Notes under the pieces: generated by a model | What the model saw: the letters and a program-made list of their open reading frames with translations, nothing else | What the model was told of the DNA's origin: nothing | Database searches by the model: none | Shown: piece by piece, positions 33,566 through 42,600 of the stretch | Position numbering within the stretch: the stretch's first letter is position 1 | Layout of the letters: the number at the start of each line of letters is the position of its first letter | Assembly (NCBI GenBank): GCA_019634595.1 | Contig: JAHCBC010000001.1 | Location: 372,001 to 436,000, forward strand | Origin: Akkermansiaceae bacterium | GTDB lineage: Bacteria > Verrucomicrobiota > Verrucomicrobiia > Verrucomicrobiales > Akkermansiaceae | Length of the DNA: 64,000 bases | Reading direction: 5' to 3' | Position numbers and translations under genes: made by a program

Positions 33566-34540
33566 ATGCCCGACCACACGATTTTCTCCGACCCGAAACT
33601 GGACGCCGACACTCTGGAAGTCCTGAAGCAGGGCGTGGCACACCATCGGCTGATCCTGCCGGAAAAGGTGGCGTCGTCCGTGCTGTCGCAGGCGGAGGCG
33701 GATCCGGCGTTCGTGGAGGCGGACATCGCCTTCGGCCAGCCGCTGATTGAGAGCATCAAGGCATCATCCAAGCTGAAGTGGATCCACCTCAGCACGGCGG
33801 GCTTCACCCGCTATGACACACCGGAGTTCCGCGCGTATGCGAAGGAAAAGGGCTTGGTGGTGACGAACAGCTCCGGAGTCTATGCCTATGCATGCGCGGA
33901 GCACGTGTTTTCCTTCATGCTGGCGCAGGCGCGGAACCTGCCGGCCTCCCTGGCGCTGCGCGTTCCGAACGGGCATCCGGAGTGGACGGCACTGCGGAAT
34001 TCCTACCGCCCGCTGCGCGGCCAGCAGGTGCTGATCCTCGGCTTCGGCGGCATCGCCACGCCGCTGGTGAAGATGCTCGCTCCTTTTGATATGGATGTGG
34101 TCGCCATGCGCCGCACCCCGCGCGGTGACGAGGGCGTGCGGGTAGTGACCCCGGCGGAGGTGGACGGCGTGCTGGCCACGGCGGACCATGTGATCAACAT
34201 CCTGCCGGACAACGCGGAGTCCGTCGGCTACTTCAATGCGGCTCGCTTCGCCACCATGAAGCCCGGCTCGGCTTTCTATAACATCGGCCGTGGCACGACG
34301 GTGGATCAGGACGCGCTCTATGAGAGGCTGAAGTCCGGCCACCTGGGTGCGGCCTGGCTGGACGTGACCGTGCCGGAGCCACTGGCGGACGACCATCCGC
34401 TGTGGACGCTGGACAACTGCCACATCACCCCCCACACCGCGGGTGGCCATGGAAACGAATCGCTCACCTTGGTGAACCACTTCCTGGGGAACTTCCGCAG
34501 ATACCAGAACGGCGAACCGCTGGTGGACCGGATCATGTGA
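33566..34540 (+). CDS. D-isomer specific 2-hydroxyacid dehydrogenase
   Basis: 324 residues. NAD-dependent oxidoreductase of 2-hydroxy or 2-keto acids. The substrate domain is split around a Rossmann core: QQVLILGFGGIATPLVKML is the dinucleotide fold. The catalytic Arg is in YNIGRGTTVDQDAL, the Glu in DVTVPEPLADDHPLW and the His in ITPHTAGGHG. The specific substrate (glycerate, glyoxylate, phosphoglycerate) is not indicated; the ACT domain of SerA is absent. Stands alone between two repeat elements. Confidence 0.9.
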   Translation: MPDHTIFSDPKLDADTLEVLKQGVAHHRLILPEKVASSVLSQAEADPAFVEADIAFGQPLIESIKASSKLKWIHLSTAGFTRYDTPEFRAYAKEKGLVVTNSSGVYAYACAEHVFSFMLAQARNLPASLALRVPNGHPEWTALRNSYRPLRGQQVLILGFGGIATPLVKMLAPFDMDVVAMRRTPRGDEGVRVVTPAEVDGVLATADHVINILPDNAESVGYFNAARFATMKPGSAFYNIGRGTTVDQDALYERLKSGHLGAAWLDVTVPEPLADDHPLWTLDNCHITPHTAGGHGNESLTLVNHFLGNFRRYQNGEPLVDRIM

Positions 34541-34562
34541 AAAGGGGAGCATCGCTGGCTCC

Positions 34563-34641
34563 ACTGGGACCGCGGGATTCATCCCGCTTGGCTTCGCAGA
34601 GGCTGGATTCTCCGAGGCGGGATAAATCCCGCGGTCCCAGT
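34563..34641. repeat. Intergenic element with 25-bp terminal inverted repeats (family G)
   Basis: 34563-34587 (ACTGGGACCGCGGGATTCAT onward) and 34617-34641 are reverse complements with one mismatch in 25, around a 29-nt loop. Each arm contains an internal GCGGGAT-ATCCCGC hairpin. It sits between the convergent dehydrogenase and SGNH esterase genes. Confidence 0.85.
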
Positions 34642-34658
34642 CCGGAGCTTTGCCTCGC

Positions 34659-35774
34659 TCAGAGCTTGAGGATATTCCTGAGCACCGGCTCGAAGGCATT
34701 TGCCTGTCGATAGAAGCCGAGGTCGTTGGGATGGGAGCCATCCGTCGCACCATCGGAATCATCCCCCAGCAGGGCGTCGCCCTCGAGATAGTGGAGGTTC
34801 CCGATTCCCTGTTCCTTCAGCTTGTCGAACTCGGCCTTCATGGCGGATTGCTTCGCGGTGTTGAGCGTCTGCAAGGATGAGTCGATCCATGACTGCGTGT
34901 GGCGCCTGTTTTCCACCAGCAGGATGGGAGTGTCGGGATGTTTCGCGCGCAGTTGCTTCACCAGCGGGATGGTGCGTCCGGTGATCTCCGCGGGTGACAT
35001 GTTGGGCAGGCAGTCGATCACGAAAACCGCCGGATCCGTCTGAACCAGAAAGTCGCCCACGGCGGCGTCCATCTTTCCATTCCCGGAGAAGCCGAGGTTC
35101 ACGGTGGGGATGTCCAGCCGCCGCCCCAGGATCGCCACATGGGTCATCCCCGGACGGGAGGCACAGGCTCCGTGCGTGATCGAAGTGCCGTAGAAGATCG
35201 CCTGCTTTTCGGTCCGGGGAGCCAGTCCCTGGAAGCTGGAGCCTTCCTTGACGCCGATCTCCAGCGAATCCACGCAGTTGAAAAGCGGCAGGTACATCAT
35301 CCACTCCCGCTCCTCCTGGGAGACGCCACGGATCAAGACCGTGGAGATGTCCTTCGAGGCGGGTTTGTTGACAGCCACCCATCGCCATTTGCCGTCAGGA
35401 GCCTTCGCGTAGAGATCCACCCCGCTCGCACCGGTGGCCGGCATGTGCGGCATGGCCAGCGTGTCGAGCAGCAGCTTGTAGCGGACATGGATGATGGGGG
35501 AGTTCGTCCGGAACCGGACAGCCATGCCGGCACTGTGCCTGCCGAGCCTCCAGACAGGTTCGGTCACTTTGGCCTTGGCGTCCGCCGGAAGACGATCATA
35601 CCAACGCTCCCGGGCCGCGTCCCCGCAGATGCGTCCTTCCACGCCCCAAGTCTTCGGGTCGTGCCAAACGGGGGCGGGTTCCTTGGTAGCCGGATTCTTG
35701 TTGGCTTCTGTCTGGGCAAGCAATGGAGCGGCCCCCAGTGAGATGGTGGTGGCCAGAAATTGACGTCGTTGCAT
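34659..35774 (-). CDS. Secreted SGNH-hydrolase (GDSL-type esterase)
   Basis: 371 residues. The N-terminus MQRRQFLATTISLGAAPLLAQ looks like a Tat signal (RR with hydrophobic core). A beta-sandwich N-domain at about 60-175 (EPVWRLGRHSAGMAVRFRTN, YLPLFNCVDSLEIGV) precedes the SGNH domain: block I YGTSITHGACASRPG (nucleophile Ser in GTS instead of GDS), LGFSGNGKMDAAV, VIDCLPNMSP, and block V DGSHPNDLGF with the Asp-His pair. Family members deacetylate or de-esterify polysaccharides, which fits the adjacent GH43 gene 36 nt upstream on the same strand; the two likely form an operon. Confidence 0.88.
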   Translation of the reverse strand: MQRRQFLATTISLGAAPLLAQTEANKNPATKEPAPVWHDPKTWGVEGRICGDAARERWYDRLPADAKAKVTEPVWRLGRHSAGMAVRFRTNSPIIHVRYKLLLDTLAMPHMPATGASGVDLYAKAPDGKWRWVAVNKPASKDISTVLIRGVSQEEREWMMYLPLFNCVDSLEIGVKEGSSFQGLAPRTEKQAIFYGTSITHGACASRPGMTHVAILGRRLDIPTVNLGFSGNGKMDAAVGDFLVQTDPAVFVIDCLPNMSPAEITGRTIPLVKQLRAKHPDTPILLVENRRHTQSWIDSSLQTLNTAKQSAMKAEFDKLKEQGIGNLHYLEGDALLGDDSDGATDGSHPNDLGFYRQANAFEPVLRNILKL

Positions 35775-35810
35775 GGATTTATCCTCTACCGGGACCGCCC
35801 GATGGAAATT

Positions 35811-36785
35811 TCATGGAGCCTCACCTGACGGCACCGCCAGTTCCGCCTCCAACGGCACCGGCACGACCTTTTCCGGAAATCCATCGGCGTCCCAAGTGAG
35901 CTTCTGCACCCGTGAGGTGCGGCCCTTGTAGGTGAAGATGTCGGTGGTTTTCGCGTGGTAGGCGATCCAGTCCTCCTTGCCGTCCGGGGACTTGAAGAAG
36001 GAATGGTGGCCGGGGCCGTAGGCGCGGGCGGCGTCGTTGCGGGAGAGCAGGGGAGTGGGATGCTGGAACCATGAGGCGGGGTTCATCGGGTCGCCATTGG
36101 CGGGGAGCCAGAGGTAGCCCACCTGGTAGTCCGGCTTTCCGGTGTCGCAGGCGGAGTAGGTGAGAAAGGTGCGTCCTCCGTGGTGGATGACGAAGGGACC
36201 CTCGCGCACCTCCTCGCAGCCGAAGCCGGACGCCGGGATCATGGCACGCGGCCCTTCCAGCGTGAAGGGGTCCCTCATCAGGCTGATGTAGAGGCGGTGC
36301 CCGGGATGCCCGGCCCAAACGAAGTAGTGCCGCCCGCCGTGTTCGAAAACGTGGCCATCGATGGCGTAGAATTCGCCCTTCGGATCGGTCAGGATCTGCC
36401 GCGGCGGGGCATAGGGACCACGGATGCTGGCGGTGGTGCTTTCCATGACCCACATGCGATGGTCGATGTCCCGGTCATCGGTTTTGGTGAAGTAGCCATA
36501 CCAGCGGCGGGTGCCATCCGGTCCGGGCAGGTGGTGGAACTCCGCCGCCCATACGCCCTTGCCCTTTTCCCAGAGGGTGACGGGTTCAGCGGTCTTCAGC
36601 TCCGCGAGCGTTGGTGCGCTCCAGAGCTGGACACGGTTCCCGGAGGTGGTGGTGAGGTGGTAGCTGCCCTCCGCATGCGCCAGCCAAGGATCCGCGGACG
36701 GATTGATAGGATTGCGGAAAGTGGGTGGCTCCGCCGTCGCAGCCACCATTGTGAAAAGAAGCGCGAGAGAGGCAGGTTTCAGCAT
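35811..36785 (-). CDS. Secreted glycoside hydrolase family 43-like (arabinan/xylan-active)
   Basis: 324 residues. The start at 36785 gives a signal peptide (MLKPASLALLFTMVAATA); an upstream ATG at 36809 is possible. Five-bladed propeller marks of clan GH-F: FRNPINPSADPW with the base Asp, WAAEFHHLPG, FYAIDGHVFEHGGRHYFVWAG with the pKa-modulating Asp, and EEVREGPFVIHHGGRTFLTYSA with the acid Glu. GYLWLPANGDPMNPASW and YGPGHHSFFKSPDG are also typical. Probably an exo-arabinofuranosidase or xylosidase. Precedes the SGNH esterase. Confidence 0.9.
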   Translation of the reverse strand: MLKPASLALLFTMVAATAEPPTFRNPINPSADPWLAHAEGSYHLTTTSGNRVQLWSAPTLAELKTAEPVTLWEKGKGVWAAEFHHLPGPDGTRRWYGYFTKTDDRDIDHRMWVMESTTASIRGPYAPPRQILTDPKGEFYAIDGHVFEHGGRHYFVWAGHPGHRLYISLMRDPFTLEGPRAMIPASGFGCEEVREGPFVIHHGGRTFLTYSACDTGKPDYQVGYLWLPANGDPMNPASWFQHPTPLLSRNDAARAYGPGHHSFFKSPDGKEDWIAYHAKTTDIFTYKGRTSRVQKLTWDADGFPEKVVPVPLEAELAVPSGEAP

Positions 36786-36793
36786 GACGGGAG

Positions 36794-36919
36794 TAAGGAG
36801 GTGCGACACTCCTGTCGCACGGCGGCATTGGCGTCGCCAAAGATGAGTGGATCTATCGTGAGATGCTTTGCTACTGGTTCCGGTTGCAGCCGGAGGACAA
36901 GAGTGTCCTCCCTCCTTAA
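36794..36919. repeat. Family C repeat, copy 2
   Basis: Same plan as copy 1: GAGTAAGGAGG, then left hairpin GTGCGACA-CTCC-TGTCGCAC (36801-36820), GGCGGCATTGGCG, and a middle part with the shared TTGCAGCCGGAGGACA. The right hairpin is GGAGGACA-AGAG-TGTCCTCC (36892-36911), ending CTCCTTA. Compared with copy 1, the left stem differs at two base pairs, both compensated. Confidence 0.88.
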
Positions 36920-36920
36920 C

Positions 36921-36950
36921 TGAAAACGCCGGTCTTCCGACCGGCGTTCA
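36921..36950 (-). terminator. Terminator of ftsH
   Basis: Perfect 10-bp stem AACGCCGGTC / GACCGGCGTT with a 4-nt loop, followed on the minus strand by TTTTC. It starts 18 nt beyond the ftsH stop. Confidence 0.88.
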
Positions 36951-36968
36951 GGGAAATGTTCCAAGGTC

Positions 36969-39320
36969 TCAGGCCGGGGCACCTACGGCACCGGGGATGG
37001 GCGTGCCGTCGTCCGGGCGGTCGTCGCCGGTCGCCTTCGGGGCGGGCTTCTTGCGAAGCTCATCCGGCACTGGCGGTGGCTTGGGGGCGGAAGGCGGGTT
37101 GCGCATCTCGCCGAAGTCGATGATGTCGCGGAGGTGGGAGGCGTCCAGCGTCTCATACTCCAGCAGCGCCATGGCGATCTTCTCGACCACCTCGCGGTTC
37201 TCGGTGAGGACGCGCTCGGCTTCCGCATAGGCGTTGTCGATGAAACCCTTGATCTCCTCGTCGATGACCTTGGCGGTGTGGCCGGAGTAGTTGACCTTGC
37301 GTCCGCCCATGTCGCCGCGGCCGAGGAACACCGGACCGTCGCCGTCGCCGTATTCCACCATGCCCAGCTTGTCGCTCATGCCCCACTCGCAGACCATGGC
37401 GCGGGCGAGGGAGGTGGCCTGGCGAATGTCGCCGGACGCACCGTTGGAGACGTCGTCGCTGTGGAAGGCTTCCGCGATCCGTCCGCCCATCGTGACGATG
37501 AGGTTGGCCAGCGCTTCCTTCTTCTGGGTGGAGTACTTGTCGCCGTCCGGCAGATACATCGTCGCGCCCAGGTAAGGGCCGCGCGGGATGATGGTGACCT
37601 TGTGCAGCGGGTGGGTGTGCGGCAGCACCATGTTGAGGTAGGCGTGGCCGGCCTCATGCCATGCGGTGCCGACGCGCTCCTTGTCGGACATGGCCAGGGA
37701 GCGGCGCTCGCGGCCCCAGCGGACCTTGTCGCGGGCTTCCTCCATCTCCGCCAGGGTGACAGCGGTCATGCCCTTGCGGGCGGCGAGGAGGGCGGCTTCG
37801 TTGACGAGGTTGGCCAGCTCCGCACCGGAGAAGCCGGGCGTGCCACGGGCAACGACGGCGAGGTCGGTGTTGGCGGCCAGCTTGATCTTCTTCACGTGGA
37901 CGCGGAGGATCTCCTCCCGGCCGTTCACATCCGGCAGGGAGACGGTCACCTGGCGGTCGAAGCGGCCCGGGCGCAGCAGCGCGGGGTCCAGCACGTCCGG
38001 GCGGTTGGTGGCGGCGATGATGATGACGCCCTCCTGGGTGTCGAAGCCGTCCATTTCCACGAGGAGCTGGTTGAGCGTCTGCTCGCGCTCGTCATGGCCA
38101 CCGCCCATGCCGTGGCCGCGGTGACGGCCCACGGCGTCGATCTCATCGATGAAGATGAGGCAAGGCGCGTGTTTCTTGCCTTGCTCGAACATGTCGCGGA
38201 CGCGGGACGCACCCACGCCGACGAACATCTCAACGAAGTCCGATCCGGAGATGGAGAAGAAAGGAACGTCCGCCTCACCGGCGATGGCGCGGGCCAGCAG
38301 GGTCTTGCCGGTGCCGGGGGAGCCGACCATCAGCACGCCCTTCGGGATGGAGCCGCCGAGCTTCTGGAACTTGCGCGGGTCGCGGAGGAAATCGACGATC
38401 TCGAAAAGCTCCTCCTTCGCTTCCTGGATGCCGGCCACGTCCTTGAAGGTGACCTTGTTGCGGTCCATGGTGAGCAGGCGTGCCTTCGACTTGCCGAAGG
38501 ACATCGCGCCACGTCCGGCGGACTTCATCTGCTGGCGGAACAGGAAGAACAGCAGGGCGATGATCAGCAGGAACGGCAGGAACATCGAGATCGCGCTGCG
38601 CAGGTAGGCGGGATCCTTCTTGTACTTCGCCTTCGAACTGAGGAGCGTGGCGAGCTGGTCCTTCAGGATGGTGCCGGAAACCGGAACGCTGAACTGGCGG
38701 GTGGCCTCCTCCTTGTTCGTCTGCGCGTCCTTTTTCGCCACGTATTGGTAGCTGTTGATCGTGCCGGTGAGGATGGTGGCCTCCGGGGTGGTGACGATGC
38801 GCAGGGGATTCGCGCCGCCCTTGTCCTCCGGGATCTCGCCGAGGGCATGGGCCTTGCGGAAGTCCGCAAAGGTGAGGGTGCGGGTGCCCGCAGGGGGCTG
38901 GAAAGTGGCCTCCTGGACGTTGGTGACGCGCTCGCCGGCGATCTCGCGGACTTCCTGCTGCAGGCCGGCGTCGAGGATGACCTGGAATGTGCTGGTCTCC
39001 GCCTGGGAGTTCGGGGCCGGGACCATTTCCGGGGAGATCCAGCCGGTGATGGTCACATCATTGGAGGAGTCCGAGGTGACGATCTGCAGCGGTTTTTCAG
39101 CTTCATCCGTGACGATGCGGCCTTGGTCCCATGCCTTGCGGAACTGGGAATAGCTGAGAATTTCGGCATTCCCCGACATGGCCGGGGTGAAATAGGCGAT
39201 GCCGAGGATCACCACCGCCACGCTGAGGAGGCCGAGAAGACGCCAGTTGAAGCCGGGGCTGTCGCCGGGGCCTCGGTTCTGTCCGGGAGGCGGGGTGGGA
39301 TTGTTCTGTTGATCAGACAT
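36969..39320 (-). CDS. ftsH: ATP-dependent zinc metalloprotease FtsH with duplicated extracytoplasmic domain
   Basis: 783 residues, about 140 longer than the E. coli protein. Extracts and degrades membrane and short-lived cytosolic proteins as a hexamer. TM1 is [20 protein letters not shown]2 near 245-270 is [17 protein letters not shown]. The AAA module has Walker A GSPGTGKT, Walker [13 protein letters not shown], the pore [14 protein letters not shown] and the arginine-finger region LRPGRFDRQ. The protease site is HEAGHAYLN. The extra length is between the helices, where two copies of the FtsH external fold occur: [13 protein letters not shown]...PLQIVTSD...ITGWI, and [13 protein letters not shown]...PLRIVTTP...LTGTI. 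A low-complexity, proline-rich tail follows the protease. Confidence 0.97.
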   Translation of the reverse strand: MSDQQNNPTPPPGQNRGPGDSPGFNWRLLGLLSVAVVILGIAYFTPAMSGNAEILSYSQFRKAWDQGRIVTDEAEKPLQIVTSDSSNDVTITGWISPEMVPAPNSQAETSTFQVILDAGLQQEVREIAGERVTNVQEATFQPPAGTRTLTFADFRKAHALGEIPEDKGGANPLRIVTTPEATILTGTINSYQYVAKKDAQTNKEEATRQFSVPVSGTILKDQLATLLSSKAKYKKDPAYLRSAISMFLPFLLIIALLFFLFRQQMKSAGRGAMSFGKSKARLLTMDRNKVTFKDVAGIQEAKEELFEIVDFLRDPRKFQKLGGSIPKGVLMVGSPGTGKTLLARAIAGEADVPFFSISGSDFVEMFVGVGASRVRDMFEQGKKHAPCLIFIDEIDAVGRHRGHGMGGGHDEREQTLNQLLVEMDGFDTQEGVIIIAATNRPDVLDPALLRPGRFDRQVTVSLPDVNGREEILRVHVKKIKLAANTDLAVVARGTPGFSGAELANLVNEAALLAARKGMTAVTLAEMEEARDKVRWGRERRSLAMSDKERVGTAWHEAGHAYLNMVLPHTHPLHKVTIIPRGPYLGATMYLPDGDKYSTQKKEALANLIVTMGGRIAEAFHSDDVSNGASGDIRQATSLARAMVCEWGMSDKLGMVEYGDGDGPVFLGRGDMGGRKVNYSGHTAKVIDEEIKGFIDNAYAEAERVLTENREVVEKIAMALLEYETLDASHLRDIIDFGEMRNPPSAPKPPPVPDELRKKPAPKATGDDRPDDGTPIPGAVGAPA

Positions 39321-39465
39321 GATGGATTTACGGAATCCGGAGGGAAAGACGGAGAGGCGGGAAGCAGTTTCCCGGCCAGCGTCAAACCGGAGTAACCGAG
39401 AATAAGCGAGAGGGGTGAAAAGGAAACTGCTTTTTTACGTCCTTCCGGAGCTGCCTGGTGAGGGA

Positions 39466-39567
39466 GATCCACCGCAAAGCCGCGGAGTTCGCGAAGGATC
39501 GCAAAGGAAGGGATAAAGGGGAGATCTCTGCGTCCCTTGGCGGCCTTTGCGTCTCTGCGGTAGGTCT
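39466..39567. repeat. Intergenic element with imperfect inverted repeats (family D)
   Basis: Left end ACCGCAAAGCCGCGGAG (39471 onward) and right end CCTTTGCGTCTCTGCGGTA (39544-39562) are imperfect reverse complements. The body is rich in CGCAAAGG-type words. It lies in the 310-nt spacer between the divergent ftsH and ABC genes, whose remainder must hold both promoters. A related fragment lies inside family C copy 1 (23579-23620). Confidence 0.75.
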
Positions 39568-39657
39568 TCCTTTTGAAATCACAGGTTCACACTCTTGCGG
39601 GCGGCGTGATCGTCTGGCAATGAAGCGGGCGTGGAATCCGAACCAGCCCCCGGGAAG

Positions 39658-42600
39658 ATGAAAGCCGTGCCGTCACGGCGGGGGCGCTGGCTGGGGTGGC
39701 TGCGGACCGTGCCGGGCATAGGAAGGTTGCGGGCGCTGCGTCCGGGGTCGGACTCCCACGTGGGGCCGCTGGTGGATGCCTTCGCCGCCTTCGCCACCCT
39801 GGATGACATCCTCAGCCCCATGGAGGCGGACCTGATCCTGGACATGCTCCGCAGTGCTTTCCCGGAGGTGGACCATGGCTGGCTGGCGAAGCGGTTGCAG
39901 CGTGCGGTGAAGCACCCCCGGCCGCTCCAGGGGCTGGCCATGGCGCTGAAGGACACGCTGGACAACCAGGGGAAGATGGCGCTGGGCCTCCAGTTGTTCA
40001 CCCTGGTGGATGCCGCAGGGAAGTCCGAGCGGAGCCGCGCCACGTTCGAAATTTTCATGCGCAGGCTGGGGCGGCCGGAATACGGGCTGGCCATCCTGCG
40101 CGAGATGCGGGGGGACGGGGTGCTGGAGGAACCGCCGTTCGAGCGGCTGGTGTTCGGCTATGAGAATGCGGACGTCATCCTCCCCCCGGCAGCCCGTGAC
40201 CAGGAGTTCCGCGTCTATCGCACAGGAGACCTCATCCTGGTGAGGAACACCGGCGTCGCGCCGCTCTGGATCCGCGGGAGGTCGTTGGAAACGGGGGCGT
40301 TCCTCCGCATGCGGGAGCGCCAGCCGCTGGTGGTGCCCGGGTGGACCCTCAGCTATGAGGACGTGATCTTTTTCCTCAACGTGAAGCGCACCGGGAACGC
40401 GCCCTCCATCTACCTCCGGAAGGGGGATGAGGGCATCACCGCGGAGCGGACCCGTGGCCGGCAGAGCGTGATGCGGGTGCGTTTCGGCCTGGATGCGGAG
40501 GTGGAGGCGCTCCAGGACATCGACATCCACGCAGGCAGCAAGGGTGCCATGAAAAAGGGCGAGGTGGTCACCTGCCGGAACCATGAGCGCCTGGCGGACT
40601 CCGGCGAGTTCAGTCTTTCCATCAATGAACTGCGGCGGATGGCCACCCAGTCCGGGCGTCGCTTCCGGCTGGCTGCGGAACGCCAGGAATACATCGTGTC
40701 GAACGACGCCTCCGCGCTCTCCGCCGGGGACCTGCTGCTCGGCGCGAAGCTCGCCCCGCGGGTGGTGATGCACATCAAGTTCGACGAACAGCTCGGGGAA
40801 GGTTTGCTGGAGGTGAAGGAAAGCGACGGCCCCGTTATGGTCGATGGCTTCCCCGCCCGCGGAAAGGTGCCGCTGCGGGATGGCTCGCTCATCCGCCTCT
40901 CCGGCAGCCAGGCCGTGCGCTGCCGGTTCAGCGAGGGCTTCCTCGATGAGGAACGGACGCAGATCGAGGCGCTCCAGGTGGAGAACCTGATCCATGACTT
41001 CGGCCCTGACTCCCGGGCGCTGGACCACGTGAACTTCGAGGTGAAGCGCGGGGAGATGCTCTGCATCATCGGCCCCAGCGGCAGTGGCAAGAGCACGCTG
41101 CTGGCCGTGCTGTCCGGCCAGAGGAGGCCGACGCGCGGGGAGGTGAAGCTGAACGGCATCCCCCTTTACGAGCACCGGGAGCAACTGGTCCCCTTCATCG
41201 CCCACATGCCGCAGGAAGAGGCGCTCAACCCGCAGCTCACCGTGCGGGAGCACCTGCGCCACGCCATGACCATCCGGCGGCCGACGCTGGCCCTCGCGGA
41301 GCATGAACGGCGGGTGGACTCCATGCTCGCGGAACTGGGTCTCCAGACCATCGCCAACCGCCGGGTGGGATCCCCCGGGGAAAAGACCATCTCCGGCGGT
41401 GAGCGCAGCCGCCTTAACCTGGGCCTGGATTTGGGCAGCCGGGCGGAGGTTTTCCTGTTCGACGAGCCGATCTCCGGCCTTTCGTCGAAGGACTCCGAGC
41501 ACGTCGCGGAAACACTGCGCTCGCTGGCGCGGGAAAAGATTGTCATCGCCTCCCTGCACCGCCCGGGTGCGCCGGTGCTGCGCCTGTTTGACAAGGTGCT
41601 GCTGCTGGACAGCGGCGGAAGGCTGGCCTACTTCGGCACGCCGGTCGGCATGGTCGGCTATTTCAGGGACGCCTGCGAGGAGCTGGCCATTTCCCACCCC
41701 TCCGTGCATGCGAAGTCGCCCCTCGGCGCGGACTTCGTGTTCGATGTGCTGGAGACACCGCTGAGTTCCATCGGCGGCGGGTCGAACACCGGAGCCGCCC
41801 GCCGTTTCCCGTCTTCTTTCTGGCAGGAGAGGTTCGAAAGCGTGGCGCTGCTGAAGTCGCTGCTGCCGCAGGAAACCGGACCGTCCTCGCGGCTGGGGGA
41901 GCGTTCATCGAAGGAAAGGCTGCCCGTCCCGCCGCGCCCCAACCGCCTGGTGCGCGCGGTCATCGCCGTCTTCGCCACCCATTTCCTGCGCTCGCTGCTG
42001 TCGAAGGTGCGGAACCGGGGGACCATCTACAGCACTTTCCTGGAGGCACCGCTGCTGGCAGCGCTCATCTCCATCACGCTGCGCTCGTCGCCGAAGGGGC
42101 CGTATGATTTCTCCACCGCCCTGCACATCCCCGCCTACCTGTTCCTCAGTGTGACGGTGGCCATGTTCCTGGGCCTGACGAACTCCGCCACGGAGGTGCT
42201 GCGGGACCGCGCCGTACTGCGGCGGGAGCGGAACTGCCAGCCCGGCGGAACTTCCTACATCATCGCCAAGTTCGTCGCGCTCGGCCTGGTCGCATCCATG
42301 CAGTGCCTCGCCTACCTCATCGTCGGGAACCACTTCCTGGAGATCCGCGGCATGCTGATGGATCACTGGCTGTGGATGACGCTCACCGCATGGGCCGGTA
42401 CGGCCATGGCGGTGGTGGTTTCCACCCTGGTGAGGACGGAGCGTGCTGCCCTCACCGCCGTGCCGCTGCTGCTGGTCCCGCAGATGCTGCTTGCCGGGGC
42501 GCTGGTGCCCTACCGGGAAATGAACCGCGGCCTTTTTGAAAACGCCGGGCTGAACCGCGAGAGGGGAGGCTCCCCGGTGCCCGCGCGCATCATGCCGCTG

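Noticed and set aside
37134..39395. 753-codon plus-strand frame across ftsH
   Set aside because: Antisense shadow of ftsH; rich in Gly, Ala, Val, Asp and His with no domain pattern.
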